In this document: positions 1 to 9,420 of the stretch, one piece after another
How positions within the stretch are numbered: the stretch's first letter is position 1
Layout of the letters: each line of letters opens with the position of its first letter
Source: Rhodococcoides fascians A25f
Lineage (GTDB): Bacteria; Actinomycetota; Actinomycetes; Mycobacteriales; Mycobacteriaceae
Reading direction: 5' to 3'
DNA: 64,000 bases
Assembly: GCF_000760935.2 (NCBI RefSeq)
Contig: NZ_CP049744.1
Coordinates: 2,345,001-2,409,000 of the forward strand
Position numbers and translations under genes: made by a program
Notes under the pieces: generated by a model
What the model was told of the DNA's origin: nothing
The model's input: only the letters and a program-made list of their open reading frames with translations
The model's database searches: none

Positions 1-1
1 G

Positions 2-433
2 TCGTCGCCCGCGTGGGTCACTGTGCTCCGATCCGCCGGTGCTCACGACACCTACCTGCGCACCTACCGCGGCGCGCTCGACGCTCAGCGAGTTCTCGAA
101 TTCATGTTGTTGGACAGGCTCTTTCCGCGCTCGGTGTTCTATGCACTCAACGAGGCGGAACGGTCGCTCGATCAGCTCGACCATCAGCCCAACAGTCGAG
201 TCGGTGCACGGGCCGAGGCTCAGCGGCTACTGGGTCGCGCGCGTAGCGAACTCGAATTCCTCCGTCCCGGTGAAATTCTCGACGATCTGCAGGAGCGCCT
301 GCTCTCTCTGCAGGAAACCTGCCGTGAACTCGGTGAGGCGATCTCCAAGCAGTACTTTCACGCCGCTCCGTGGGTTGCGTGGACGGACGCCGGCTCCGGA
401 ACATTCGAAGATCAATTGGAAGGTGAACTGTGA
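2..433 (+). CDS. Alpha-E domain protein (DUF403), C-terminal part
   Basis: The gene runs in from the left edge; 143 residues of its C-terminus are visible. The helical sequence with a Y-L-R-T-Y-R-G motif, followed by residues of the type L-D-R-L-F-P-R-S-V, is typical of the alpha-E (DUF403) family, helical proteins of unknown biochemical role that usually sit beside a transglutaminase-like protease and a circularly permuted ATP-grasp protein. The stop codon overlaps the GTG of the downstream transglutaminase gene, so the two are translationally coupled. The missing N-terminus and the ATP-grasp partner would lie upstream of this window. Confidence 0.85.
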   Translation, partial: SSPAWVTVLRSAGAHDTYLRTYRGALDAQRVLEFMLLDRLFPRSVFYALNEAERSLDQLDHQPNSRVGARAEAQRLLGRARSELEFLRPGEILDDLQERLLSLQETCRELGEAISKQYFHAAPWVAWTDAGSGTFEDQLEGEL

Positions 434-1272
434 GCTGGCGTATGCGTGTCGTACACACCACGGGCTATCAGTACGACGCACCGGTGACCTCGTCCTACAA
501 CGAAGCTCGGCTGACGCCGCGAAGTGACAACCGGCAGAACGTGATTCTGAACCGAGTCGAGACGAACCCGGTGACGCGGTCCTACCGCTACACCGACTAC
601 TGGGGTACGGCGGTGACGGCGTTCGATCTGCACGCACCGCACACCGAGCTCGAGGTCACCGGATCCTCGGTGGTCGAGACCGATCCTTTCGTCTACCCCG
701 ACGAGAACGCGTCCTGGGAAGAGCTGGCCAGCGATCCGGTGACCGACCGTTTCAACGAGGTGCTCGACAACACGGTCTACGTGCCGAAGAACCGTCAGCT
801 TGCGTCGGTGGCGAAAAAGCTCTCGAAGGGATTGCCGCCGCAGGAATCGGTGGTCGAGATCTCGAACTGGGTCAACCAGGAGATGTCGTACGTCCCGGGG
901 ACCACCGGGGTGCACACCTCGGCCGTCGAGGCGTGGTCGGAGAAGAAGGGCGTCTGCCAGGACTACGCCCACCTGACTCTGTTGATGCTGCGCAGCATCG
1001 GTATCCCCAGCCGGTACGTCTCGGGATACCTGCACCCGAAGAAGCAGGCGGCGATCGGCGCGACCGTCGAGGGCCAGAGCCACGCGTGGATCGAGGCGTG
1101 GACGGGTGCCTGGTGGGGTTACGACCCGACCAACGCGATCGCGGTCAACGAGCAGCACGTCTCGGTGGGACTCGGCCGCGACTACGCCGACGTGCCTCCA
1201 CTCAAGGGCATCTTCTCCGGCGGCGGTTCGACGGCTCTCGACGTTGTCGTCGAAATCACGCGACTGGCCTAG
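430..1272 (+). CDS. Transglutaminase-like cysteine protease family protein
   Basis: This 280-residue protein has a bacterial transglutaminase N-terminal beta domain (about residues 1-90) and a transglutaminase core. The catalytic triad is visible: Cys176 in G-V-C-Q-D-Y-A-H, His218 in S-H-A-W-I-E-A-W and Asp232 in G-Y-D-P-T-N. No signal peptide or membrane segment is seen, so it is probably cytoplasmic. The GTG start at 430 overlaps the stop of the alpha-E gene (GTGA). Proteins of this group are thought to cleave or modify amide bonds, possibly together with the alpha-E and ATP-grasp partners; the substrate is unknown. It corresponds in position to Rv2409c of M. tuberculosis (recalled synteny). 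Confidence 0.88.
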   Translation: MSWRMRVVHTTGYQYDAPVTSSYNEARLTPRSDNRQNVILNRVETNPVTRSYRYTDYWGTAVTAFDLHAPHTELEVTGSSVVETDPFVYPDENASWEELASDPVTDRFNEVLDNTVYVPKNRQLASVAKKLSKGLPPQESVVEISNWVNQEMSYVPGTTGVHTSAVEAWSEKKGVCQDYAHLTLLMLRSIGIPSRYVSGYLHPKKQAAIGATVEGQSHAWIEAWTGAWWGYDPTNAIAVNEQHVSVGLGRDYADVPPLKGIFSGGGSTALDVVVEITRLA

Positions 1273-1273
1273 C

Positions 1274-1319
1274 GTCGTGCGCGTTGTGCGTAGCTGTGGC
1301 TACGCACAACGCGCACGAC
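1274..1319. terminator. Convergent terminator hairpin, perfect 21-bp stem
   Basis: Two perfectly complementary 21-nt arms (1274-1294 and 1299-1319) flank a 4-nt loop, filling the whole gap between the convergent transglutaminase and PemK-like genes. There is no long T-run on either side. Its place at two converging 3' ends fits a bidirectional terminator; the stem is unusually long. Confidence 0.75.
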
Positions 1320-1889
1320 TCAGTTCCAGCCGAAGTCTCGACGCAATCGAGCTGCGACGGAGTCGAATTGGGGTTTGCTCAGAATCGCGCCCTCGCGGCG
1401 GATGCCGTCCTCGGGCACGTCGAGAACGCGATCCAGACGAATCCAGCTCGGTCGGCCCTCGGCGTCCCAGGAACCGGATCCGATCGACTGCCAGTCGCGG
1501 TCGCCGTCGCGACTGCTCTGGCTCGACAGCATCAGACCGAGTAGATCGTTGCCCTCGCGCCCGATGACCAACACCGGGCGATCCTTGCCCTGACTGGCGT
1601 CTTCTTCGTAGGTCACCCAGGTCCAGACGATCTCACCCGGATCGGCCTTGCCGTCCAGATCGGGGGAATACTCGATGGTGCGGGCCCGCTGGGCCGTCGG
1701 CCTCGTCTGTGACGCGACGGGGCGGCCGGGACGCGGAGCCGGAGCGGACGTGTTCGCTGTCGTTCCACTGATTGCGTCCTTGCCCTTCTGCAGGGCGCCG
1801 GACTTCTGCAGTTGACGCAGCAGTCGCGGGCCTTCACGCATCGCGATCTTGCCCAGTTCTTTCCCGAATCTGCTCCAATTGCCAGCCAT
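1320..1889 (-). CDS. PemK/MazF-like protein (stand-alone)
   Basis: A 189-residue protein starting at ATG 1889 (M-A-G-N-W). The first 80 residues are basic and low in complexity (Pro/Ala/Arg rich). The rest is a PemK/MazF-type beta barrel with the typical elements G-E-I-V-W-T-W-V and D-R-P-V-L-V-I-G-R near residues 95-125. MazF/PemK proteins are RNA endonucleases of type II toxin-antitoxin systems. No antitoxin-like ORF lies next to this gene, and the long N-terminal extension is unlike canonical MazF. It is found next to lepA also in mycobacteria (Rv2405 position, recalled), so it may be a conserved housekeeping derivative rather than an active toxin. Toxicity is not claimed. Confidence 0.75.
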   Translation of the reverse strand: MAGNWSRFGKELGKIAMREGPRLLRQLQKSGALQKGKDAISGTTANTSAPAPRPGRPVASQTRPTAQRARTIEYSPDLDGKADPGEIVWTWVTYEEDASQGKDRPVLVIGREGNDLLGLMLSSQSSRDGDRDWQSIGSGSWDAEGRPSWIRLDRVLDVPEDGIRREGAILSKPQFDSVAARLRRDFGWN

Positions 1890-2045
1890 GCGGCGAGTGT
1901 AGCCACCCTGACGTTGCTGCTCACAGCCCAGACTGTGGCGACGTCGAAGCCGGAGTCGGACAGCCGGGGACGGCGCATCGTTCTCGGCGTGGGACGATGG
2001 ACACACCCGTTCGCTCATTTCGAACACGCCAGCCGAAGGATACGA

Positions 2046-3887
<1,842 letters not shown>

Positions 3888-3956
3888 CGCAGGCACGCGC
3901 TCTGGCAGCTTCGAGGTGCCTTCGCTCGTATCGAAGTAGCTGCGACACAACCTTTT

Positions 3957-3990
3957 CCAGCCCCGCACCGTGTTCTCGGTGCGGGGCTGG
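3957..3990. terminator. Bidirectional hairpin terminator between lepA and the HNH gene
   Basis: A 14-bp perfect stem (C-C-A-G-C-C-C-C-G-C-A-C-C-G and its complement) with a 6-nt loop lies between the convergent ends of lepA and the 13E12-type gene. A short T-rich stretch follows on the plus strand. Confidence 0.85.
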
Positions 3991-4005
3991 TCTTGTTGTC
4001 GGTGG

Positions 4006-5412
4006 TTATGTGATGTGGGGGCCGGCTCGGGCGTGGGATTGTCGGGGTTGTCGGTAGGGGTCGACGGTGGCGGGTGGGATGAACCAGGGGTGGTTGTCGG
4101 TGCCGATGAACACTTCCCAATCGCTGTGGTGGATCAGTCGGTGATGGAAACCGCACAGGAGGACGAGATTGTTCATGTCGGTGGGTCCACCGTCGGTCCA
4201 GTGCCAGATGTGGTGGCCTTCGGTCCAGGCTGCGGGTTTGCCGCAGCCGGGGAACGCGCAGCCGTGATCGCGGGCGGTGAGGGCGCGTTTCTGTTTGGCG
4301 GTGACGGTGCGGGCGGTGCGGGCAAGGTTGATCGGGGAACCGTTCTCGTCCATGACGATGGCGGTGAGGATGCAGTCGCAGGCCAGTTGCCGGGAGGTCT
4401 CGCGGGTGAGCGGTCCCATCCAGGGCAGCCACCCGACGGTGGTGCCGTCGCCGAACAAGTCGCGATACGCGCCGCGATCGGTGGTGGCTGACCGGCTGTC
4501 GTTGTCGCAACCATCGCCGCTGCCACTGGCACAACCATCGCTGCCGCTGCTGTCGACGCCGTCGCCATTACCACTGCTGCAGTCGGATTCGGTTGCAGTG
4601 CTGCCGTTGCCGTTGCCGTCGTCCTGGCCTCGGCGGAGGTTGGTGAGGTCGCGCAGGCTGATGTGCAGGTTGACGTGCGGCTTTTCGCCGCCTTCGGTGG
4701 GTCGGTTGCTGGAGGCGAGGTAGCGGTCGAGGATGTGTCCGAAGGCGTCGGCTCGCCGCCGGGCGGGGCTGCGTTCGTCTTGGGTGCCGTCGGCGGCGGG
4801 CTGGGGTTCGGTCAGGGGTGAGAGTGCGGTGAGCAGTTTTTCTCCGGTGACAGCGTCGAAGTCGGCCTTGAGCACCAATCGCCCGTTGAGGGTTGTGGAG
4901 GCGAAGAGTTCGTTGCGGTCGGTGTCGTCGGGTGGTTTCTTGCTGCCGTAGGTGTCCTCGAGTTTGGTGATCGCTGCGCGCAGTGGCCCGGTGCGGGCGT
5001 CGGGTCCGGTGGCGGCGGTCAGCAATGCTGCTCTGGCAACGTCCTGGCCTTCTTGCGGGAGGTTCTTCGGTGGTGTTTCGGCGAAGGTGAGGATCAGGGC
5101 GGCATGGTCGACGGAGATGCTGGCGGTGTTCACGGCGTCGGCGATGTCGGGGAAGTTTTTCAGTCCGCGGGCGAGGGCGACGATCTTGGTGGCTTTGCTG
5201 GGGGTGAGCAGGGTGGTGGAGGTCAGCCAGCCGGCGGGGCCGGGGAATCCGAGTTTCTCGCGGCTCACGCGGGTGTCGATTTCCGCGACGAGGGCGATAC
5301 GTCGGGCTTCGAGGAGTTGGATTTGGTGGGAGGCCGCGGTGGCGTCGGCGAGGAGTTCGCTCTCGCTCAGTTGCCAGATCGCGGTGGTCATGGGGGTTAG
5401 TGTATCGAACAT
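4006..5412 (-). CDS. DUF222/HNH endonuclease (13E12 repeat family)
   Basis: About 468 residues: an N-terminal DUF222 helical domain (to about residue 240), an acidic Ser/Gly/Asp-rich linker (about 265-315) and a C-terminal HNH nuclease module with C-x4-C, H-H-I-W-H-W and L-C-x2-H-H motifs. This is the 13E12 family of actinobacteria, repeated in many genomes and linked to mobile DNA; its biological role is unresolved. The ATG at 5412 lies inside a consensus SOS box and a T-A-T-C-A-T hexamer sits about 14 bases upstream, so a nearly leaderless SOS-induced transcript is likely. ATG 5391 is an alternative start without a clear ribosome site. Confidence 0.85.
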   Translation of the reverse strand: MFDTLTPMTTAIWQLSESELLADATAASHQIQLLEARRIALVAEIDTRVSREKLGFPGPAGWLTSTTLLTPSKATKIVALARGLKNFPDIADAVNTASISVDHAALILTFAETPPKNLPQEGQDVARAALLTAATGPDARTGPLRAAITKLEDTYGSKKPPDDTDRNELFASTTLNGRLVLKADFDAVTGEKLLTALSPLTEPQPAADGTQDERSPARRRADAFGHILDRYLASSNRPTEGGEKPHVNLHISLRDLTNLRRGQDDGNGNGSTATESDCSSGNGDGVDSSGSDGCASGSGDGCDNDSRSATTDRGAYRDLFGDGTTVGWLPWMGPLTRETSRQLACDCILTAIVMDENGSPINLARTARTVTAKQKRALTARDHGCAFPGCGKPAAWTEGHHIWHWTDGGPTDMNNLVLLCGFHHRLIHHSDWEVFIGTDNHPWFIPPATVDPYRQPRQSHARAGPHIT

Positions 5413-5420
5413 GCGTTCGA
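5405..5420. promoter_or_regulatory. SOS (LexA) box, exact consensus
   Basis: TCGAAC-ATGC-GTTCGA matches the actinobacterial LexA consensus TCGAAC-N4-GTTCGA at all twelve fixed positions. It overlaps the probable start codon of the 13E12-type gene. A second, overlapping inverted repeat (TTCGACTA-N7-TAGTCGAA, 5416-5438) follows. SOS boxes in front of 13E12 genes are known in M. tuberculosis. Confidence 0.88.
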
Positions 5421-5556
5421 CTAGCAATGATAGTCGAATCGAAAACTATTGCCCTGCAAAAAGATTCGATATCGCGATTCTGTCGGTGGCGTGTGGTAGC
5501 GGACGCATGTCGGGTGCGACAGACGAGGCCGTGGCCGGCGAGTACATTTCGAACCT

Positions 5557-6564
5557 GTGACTACGCCGATCTTGAAGCAGCTCCGTGTGCCCGTCGTCGG
5601 TGCGCCCATGGCGGGTGGCCCGAGTACTCCCGAACTGGCTCGCGCGGTCTCGGAGGCGGGTGGGCTCGGCATGATCGCGGGCGCATTACTGACACCTGAA
5701 GCCTTTGCAGCGCAGATCGATTCGGTTCGAGGACTGCCGTTCGGTGTCAACCTCTTTCTGCCGGAGGAGCCGTCCGGTGCCGACGTGGCGTCCTATGCCG
5801 AACACCTGGCGTCCTGGTTCGAGCGGTTCGATGCCGAACCAGGGGAGCTGCTGCGACGAGACGACTTCTACGCCGAGAAGTTCGCTTGGCTGCTCGAGCA
5901 TCCGGTACCGCTGGTCTCGAGCACATTCGCGACGTTCGATGCGGACGAGGTAGCCCAACTGCACGCAGTCGGGACGGAGGTGTGGGCCACCGTCGCCACC
6001 GCGTCCGACGCGTCGGTGGCCACCGCCAACGGCGTCGACGCTCTCGTTGTGCAGGGGCCCGAAGCCGGTGGGCATCGAGGTACGTTCGACGGGTCGGCCC
6101 CGGACGAGCCGTTGGCCGAACTGCTCGTTGCGGTCCGCGAGATCTCGGAACTCCCTCGCATCGCAGCCGGCGGATTGATGGACGGCAATGACATTGCGCC
6201 ACTGCTGGATTCGGGTGCAGCCCATGCCGCGCAGCTCGGGACGGCCTTACTGAACACGCCTGAGGCCGGCACCAAACCAGTGCACCGCGAACAGCTGACA
6301 CTGGCTCCGAACACGGCAGTGACGAGGGCCTTCTCCGGCCGTCCCGCGCGGGGTCTGGTGAACGAGTTCATGCACGCGAACTCCGATGCCGCTCCGCTGG
6401 CGTATCCCGATCTGCACTACCTGACCGCGCCGATGCGCGCGAAGGCCGCAGCAGCGGGCGACCCGTCGGGACTGTCGATGTGGGCCGGGACCGGCCATCG
6501 CCGCGCTCAGGCCAAGCCCGCGGCCGAGTTGATCGCCGAATGGGCGAGACAACTCGGCCGCTGA
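5557..6564 (+). CDS. Nitronate monooxygenase family (2-nitropropane dioxygenase-like) FMN enzyme
   Basis: This 335-residue TIM-barrel protein begins with the family's N-terminal pattern P-V-V-G-A-P-M-A-G-G and carries the phosphate-binding elements V-V-Q-G-P-E-A-G-G-H-R and I-A-A-G-G-L-M-D-G. Such enzymes use FMN to oxidise alkyl nitronates such as propionate 3-nitronate, but many members have unknown substrates. The start is GTG 5557. It is divergent from the SOS-controlled HNH gene and convergent with the GH15 gene, so it appears to be a single-gene unit. Confidence 0.88.
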   Translation: MTTPILKQLRVPVVGAPMAGGPSTPELARAVSEAGGLGMIAGALLTPEAFAAQIDSVRGLPFGVNLFLPEEPSGADVASYAEHLASWFERFDAEPGELLRRDDFYAEKFAWLLEHPVPLVSSTFATFDADEVAQLHAVGTEVWATVATASDASVATANGVDALVVQGPEAGGHRGTFDGSAPDEPLAELLVAVREISELPRIAAGGLMDGNDIAPLLDSGAAHAAQLGTALLNTPEAGTKPVHREQLTLAPNTAVTRAFSGRPARGLVNEFMHANSDAAPLAYPDLHYLTAPMRAKAAAAGDPSGLSMWAGTGHRRAQAKPAAELIAEWARQLGR

Positions 6565-6595
6565 AACCACACGCAGCGACTACCGAACTTCCCGG

Positions 6596-8641
6596 TCAGG
6601 GGTTGGCGTGGGCGGGCTGGAAGTGTCCGGACGCCTGGGCTTCTTCGGCCCGGATGACGTGCACTACTGCGTTGATGAGGGCAAGGTGGGTGAACGCCTG
6701 CGGGAAGTTGCCGAGGTGACGGCCGGTGCGGTGGTCGATCTCCTCGGCGTAGAGCTTGAGCGGGCTCGCGTAGCCGAGTAGACGTTCGCAGAGGTGCTTC
6801 GCGCGGGGCAGTTCGCCGATTTCCACCAGGGCAGAGACCAGCCAGAACGAGCAGATCGTGAACGTTCCTTCCTCGCCGGCCAAGCCGTCGTCGGTGGTGT
6901 CGGTTCGGTAGCGCAGAACCAATCCGTCCTCGGTCAACTCGTCGGCGATGGCGAGCACCGTGGCACGGATTCGCTCGTCGTCGGCCGGCAGGAATCGCAG
7001 CAGCGGTGCCAGCAGCAACGACGCGTCCAGCGACGGGTCGCCGTAGCGCTGCGTCAGCACTCCGCGTGAGTCGGTGCCGTTTTCGAGAATGTCGGCCTTG
7101 ATCTCGTCCGCGATCTCGTTCCACTGGTCCGAGTAGTCCTGCTCGCCATGGATGTCGGCGAGCTTGGCACCGCGATCGAGCGCGACCCAACACATGAGCT
7201 TCGAGGACGTGAAGTGCTGCGGTTCGCCGCGCACCTCCCAGATGCCACGGTCCGGTTTGCGCCAGTTGGCGATCGCTTCCTCGACCTGACGTTTGAGTAG
7301 CGGCCACAGGAATTCCGGGACGTGCTCACGTGACTTCACGTGCAGGTACACCGAGTCGAGCATGGTGCCCCAGATGTCGTGCTGCTCTTGGTCGTAGGCC
7401 CCGTTGCCGATGCGTACCGGCCGCGCGCCGTCGTATCCGGACAGGTGCGGTAGCTCGCTCTCGTCGAGGGTCTTCTCGCCGCCGATGCCGTACATCACCT
7501 GCAGCGGATTGACCTCCCCGTTCGCCGTCGTCGCCACGTCCGACATGAACGCGAAGAAGTCGTTGGCTTCACGGTCCAGTCCGAGCGTGTAGAGGCCCCA
7601 CAGTGCGAACGTCGAATCGCGGACCCAGGTGTAGCGGTAGTCCCAGTTACGTTCTCCGCCCGGTGTTTCCGGGAGCGACGTGGTCGATGCCGCCAGCAGG
7701 GCACCGGTGGGCGCGTAGGTCAGGCCCTTGAGTGTCAACGCGCTGCGCTGCAGGTAGCCCCGCCACGGGTGGTCGGGGAACCGGCCGATGGTGATCCACT
7801 GCCGCCAACATTCGGAGGTGCGCCACATCTTCTCCGCTGCTTCCTCGAAGGTTTGCGGCGCAGGAAGGTCGGACCAGGACAGAGCGACGAAAACATTGTC
7901 GCCCTCGGTCATTCGGGTTCGGGCCCGAGCCTCACGGCCCTCGATGCCGATCCGAAGATTGGTGGTCAACTTCAGCGTGGGCTGGTCACCGTCCGCGCTC
8001 GCCTCGCAGGTTGCGGTGGTCTCCTCGTACACCTTGCCGGTGTACTCCCAGTTCGCGGGTGCCCGGTGGTAATCGAAGGCCGGCTCGCAGCTCATCTCCA
8101 ATTCGACTGTGCCGCTGACACATTTGATGGTGCGCAGCAGTATATGTTCGGCATCCCAGTCGCTCGGTGCGCGCTTGTGGGTGCGAGAGCGTTGATCGGT
8201 GTTGTGCCACGGTCCCATGATGAGGGCGTCGCGCACGATCAACCAGCCGGTCTCGGTCTGCCACGTGGTCTCGACGATCAGACCGCCGGGCAGATAGCGC
8301 CGCGCCGCGGGGACCGACTGACCGTACGGGCCGACGCGAAAGTGGCCGGCACTGCGATCGAGAATCGCTCCGAAGATGCTGGGGGAGTCCGGCCGGGGCA
8401 CGCACATCCACTCGACGGATCCGTTTCGCGCGATCAGACAGGTGGTCTCGCAGTCCGAAAGGAATGCGTAGTCGTCGATCGGCGGAAAGGCGCTGCGGTA
8501 GGACGTCAGGGTGGACACCGGTGCGTCGGTACTGCCCAATACTCCCTGAACTTCGATCCCGCCCAACTCTGGGTGCCCAGATCCCATCGCGGGCTCGTCG
8601 GCCACCGGAGGCACGGGCGAAACATCTTCGAATGCCGTCAT
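6596..8641 (-). CDS. Glycoside hydrolase family 15, trehalase-like
   Basis: A 681-residue protein. The N-terminal beta-rich domain (about residues 45-290) begins with the family pattern I-D-D-Y-A-F-L-S-D and is followed by an (alpha/alpha)6 barrel with R-N-W-D-Y-R-Y-T-W-V-R-D-S (about residue 333) and E-E-G-T-F-T-I-C-S-F-W. It is the relative of mycobacterial Rv2402, whose family includes a GH15 trehalase that hydrolyses trehalose to glucose. No signal peptide is seen, so action is cytoplasmic. Substrate is inferred from family; other GH15 members are glucoamylases or dextran glucosidases. The extended N-terminus (about 45 residues) is low in complexity. Confidence 0.88.
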   Translation of the reverse strand: MTAFEDVSPVPPVADEPAMGSGHPELGGIEVQGVLGSTDAPVSTLTSYRSAFPPIDDYAFLSDCETTCLIARNGSVEWMCVPRPDSPSIFGAILDRSAGHFRVGPYGQSVPAARRYLPGGLIVETTWQTETGWLIVRDALIMGPWHNTDQRSRTHKRAPSDWDAEHILLRTIKCVSGTVELEMSCEPAFDYHRAPANWEYTGKVYEETTATCEASADGDQPTLKLTTNLRIGIEGREARARTRMTEGDNVFVALSWSDLPAPQTFEEAAEKMWRTSECWRQWITIGRFPDHPWRGYLQRSALTLKGLTYAPTGALLAASTTSLPETPGGERNWDYRYTWVRDSTFALWGLYTLGLDREANDFFAFMSDVATTANGEVNPLQVMYGIGGEKTLDESELPHLSGYDGARPVRIGNGAYDQEQHDIWGTMLDSVYLHVKSREHVPEFLWPLLKRQVEEAIANWRKPDRGIWEVRGEPQHFTSSKLMCWVALDRGAKLADIHGEQDYSDQWNEIADEIKADILENGTDSRGVLTQRYGDPSLDASLLLAPLLRFLPADDERIRATVLAIADELTEDGLVLRYRTDTTDDGLAGEEGTFTICSFWLVSALVEIGELPRAKHLCERLLGYASPLKLYAEEIDHRTGRHLGNFPQAFTHLALINAVVHVIRAEEAQASGHFQPAHANP

Positions 8642-8734
8642 GGCGTAATCATCGACTCATCGGTGGCAGTCGTCCACTGCTGGTCGTCGATCGGCGTGGC
8701 GTGGGCACCGGACGCGCTGGTTTAAGCTGCGAGG

Positions 8735-8968
8735 GTGGAACCGGTTGCGCGTTGGTGGGACGGCGTCGAACTGTGGGTGACGGGTCTGCCGTTCGTACCG
8801 CAGGCGATCGTCGTGCTGCTGGTCATCGTGCCGACTGCGTTCCTGCTGGCGCGGGTGTTCGATCGCCTTCTTGCGGTGGTCCTACGCCTGCTCGGTCGCG
8901 ACGCCCGCGCTGCTCGCGAGGCGGAGTCGACGGCTGGTGCCTCCACCACGACGAAGGATGGACAGTAA
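8735..8968 (+). CDS. Small membrane protein (Rv2401A-like position)
   Basis: A 77-residue protein with one hydrophobic segment (about residues 20-40, rich in V, I, L) followed by a basic stretch and a polar, Ala/Ser/Thr-rich tail. The GTG start follows a T-A-A-G-C-T hexamer by six bases, so it may be translated leaderless. Its stop overlaps the ATG of the next tiny membrane protein gene (TAATG). The function is unknown; the gene pair sits between the trehalase-like and sulfate uptake genes. Confidence 0.7.
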   Translation: MEPVARWWDGVELWVTGLPFVPQAIVVLLVIVPTAFLLARVFDRLLAVVLRLLGRDARAAREAESTAGASTTTKDGQ

Positions 8969-9045
8969 TGCCACGGTCTCGGGTAACGCTGGCGCTCATC
9001 GCGCTGCTGGTGCTGGTTGTCATCGCCTGGCTGCTCACTCGGTAG
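8968..9045 (+). CDS. Tiny membrane protein, 25 residues
   Basis: The ORF begins at the ATG overlapping the previous stop and encodes a short basic start (M-P-R-S-R) followed by about 18 hydrophobic residues and a final T-R. It is almost entirely one membrane span. Coupled translation and hydrophobic composition argue it is real; no function is recognised. Confidence 0.55.
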   Translation: MPRSRVTLALIALLVLVVIAWLLTR

Positions 9046-9420
9046 GGCCTCGTCGACACGGCTCGGCCGACGGCTGCGCCGTCGAGTCACCGGGCGCGTC
9101 CGCTGAATTAGAGTCCGTCCGAAACCTCTGCTAGATTTCTGACCGTGTCTTCTGCCGCCGAGTACCGCGTCCGCCATCAGTTGGCGTTGATTGCTGTCGG
9201 CATGTTGGCAGTCGCCGATATCGACTGTTGTTGATTTTCCCTCCGTCGAATCGGTTTCCTCGATCCGTGCGTCCGCCTCGCGTGACGTGGGTCGTAGATG
9301 TTCCCGCTGCCGCTCATGGTGATCTCGCGCTGCCGAGGTGGTGTCCGGTTCGACTCGGGGAGTGACGACTTCTGCCCAGTTCGTTCTCAGTACACGCCAT
9401 TCATGAAAGGCCATCCTTCG
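9046..9420 (+). promoter_or_regulatory. Promoter and leader region of the sulfate import operon
   Basis: This 375-bp gap holds no long gene. It contains a promoter with the -10 hexamer TAGATT (9132-9137) exactly seven bases before the GTG of a 29-codon leader ORF, then about 185 bases of untranslated leader before the binding-protein gene. Within that leader 9245-9254 can pair with 9345-9354 (ten pairs, one G-U), so alternative RNA folds around the leader stop codon are possible. Confidence 0.6.
9145..9234 (+). CDS. Leaderless leader peptide ending in Cys-Cys, upstream of sulfate importer
   Basis: A 29-codon ORF from GTG 9145 to TGA 9234 ends D-I-D-C-C. Its GTG lies exactly seven bases after the -10 hexamer TAGATT, the spacing expected if transcription starts on the G of GTG (leaderless). 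In mycobacteria, leaderless short ORFs with cysteine codons upstream of sulfur assimilation genes act as cysteine-responsive attenuators: when cysteinyl-tRNA is scarce the ribosome stalls and downstream expression rises. The same role is inferred here because the next genes import sulfate. The peptide itself probably has no function. Confidence 0.72.
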   Translation: MSSAAEYRVRHQLALIAVGMLAVADIDCC

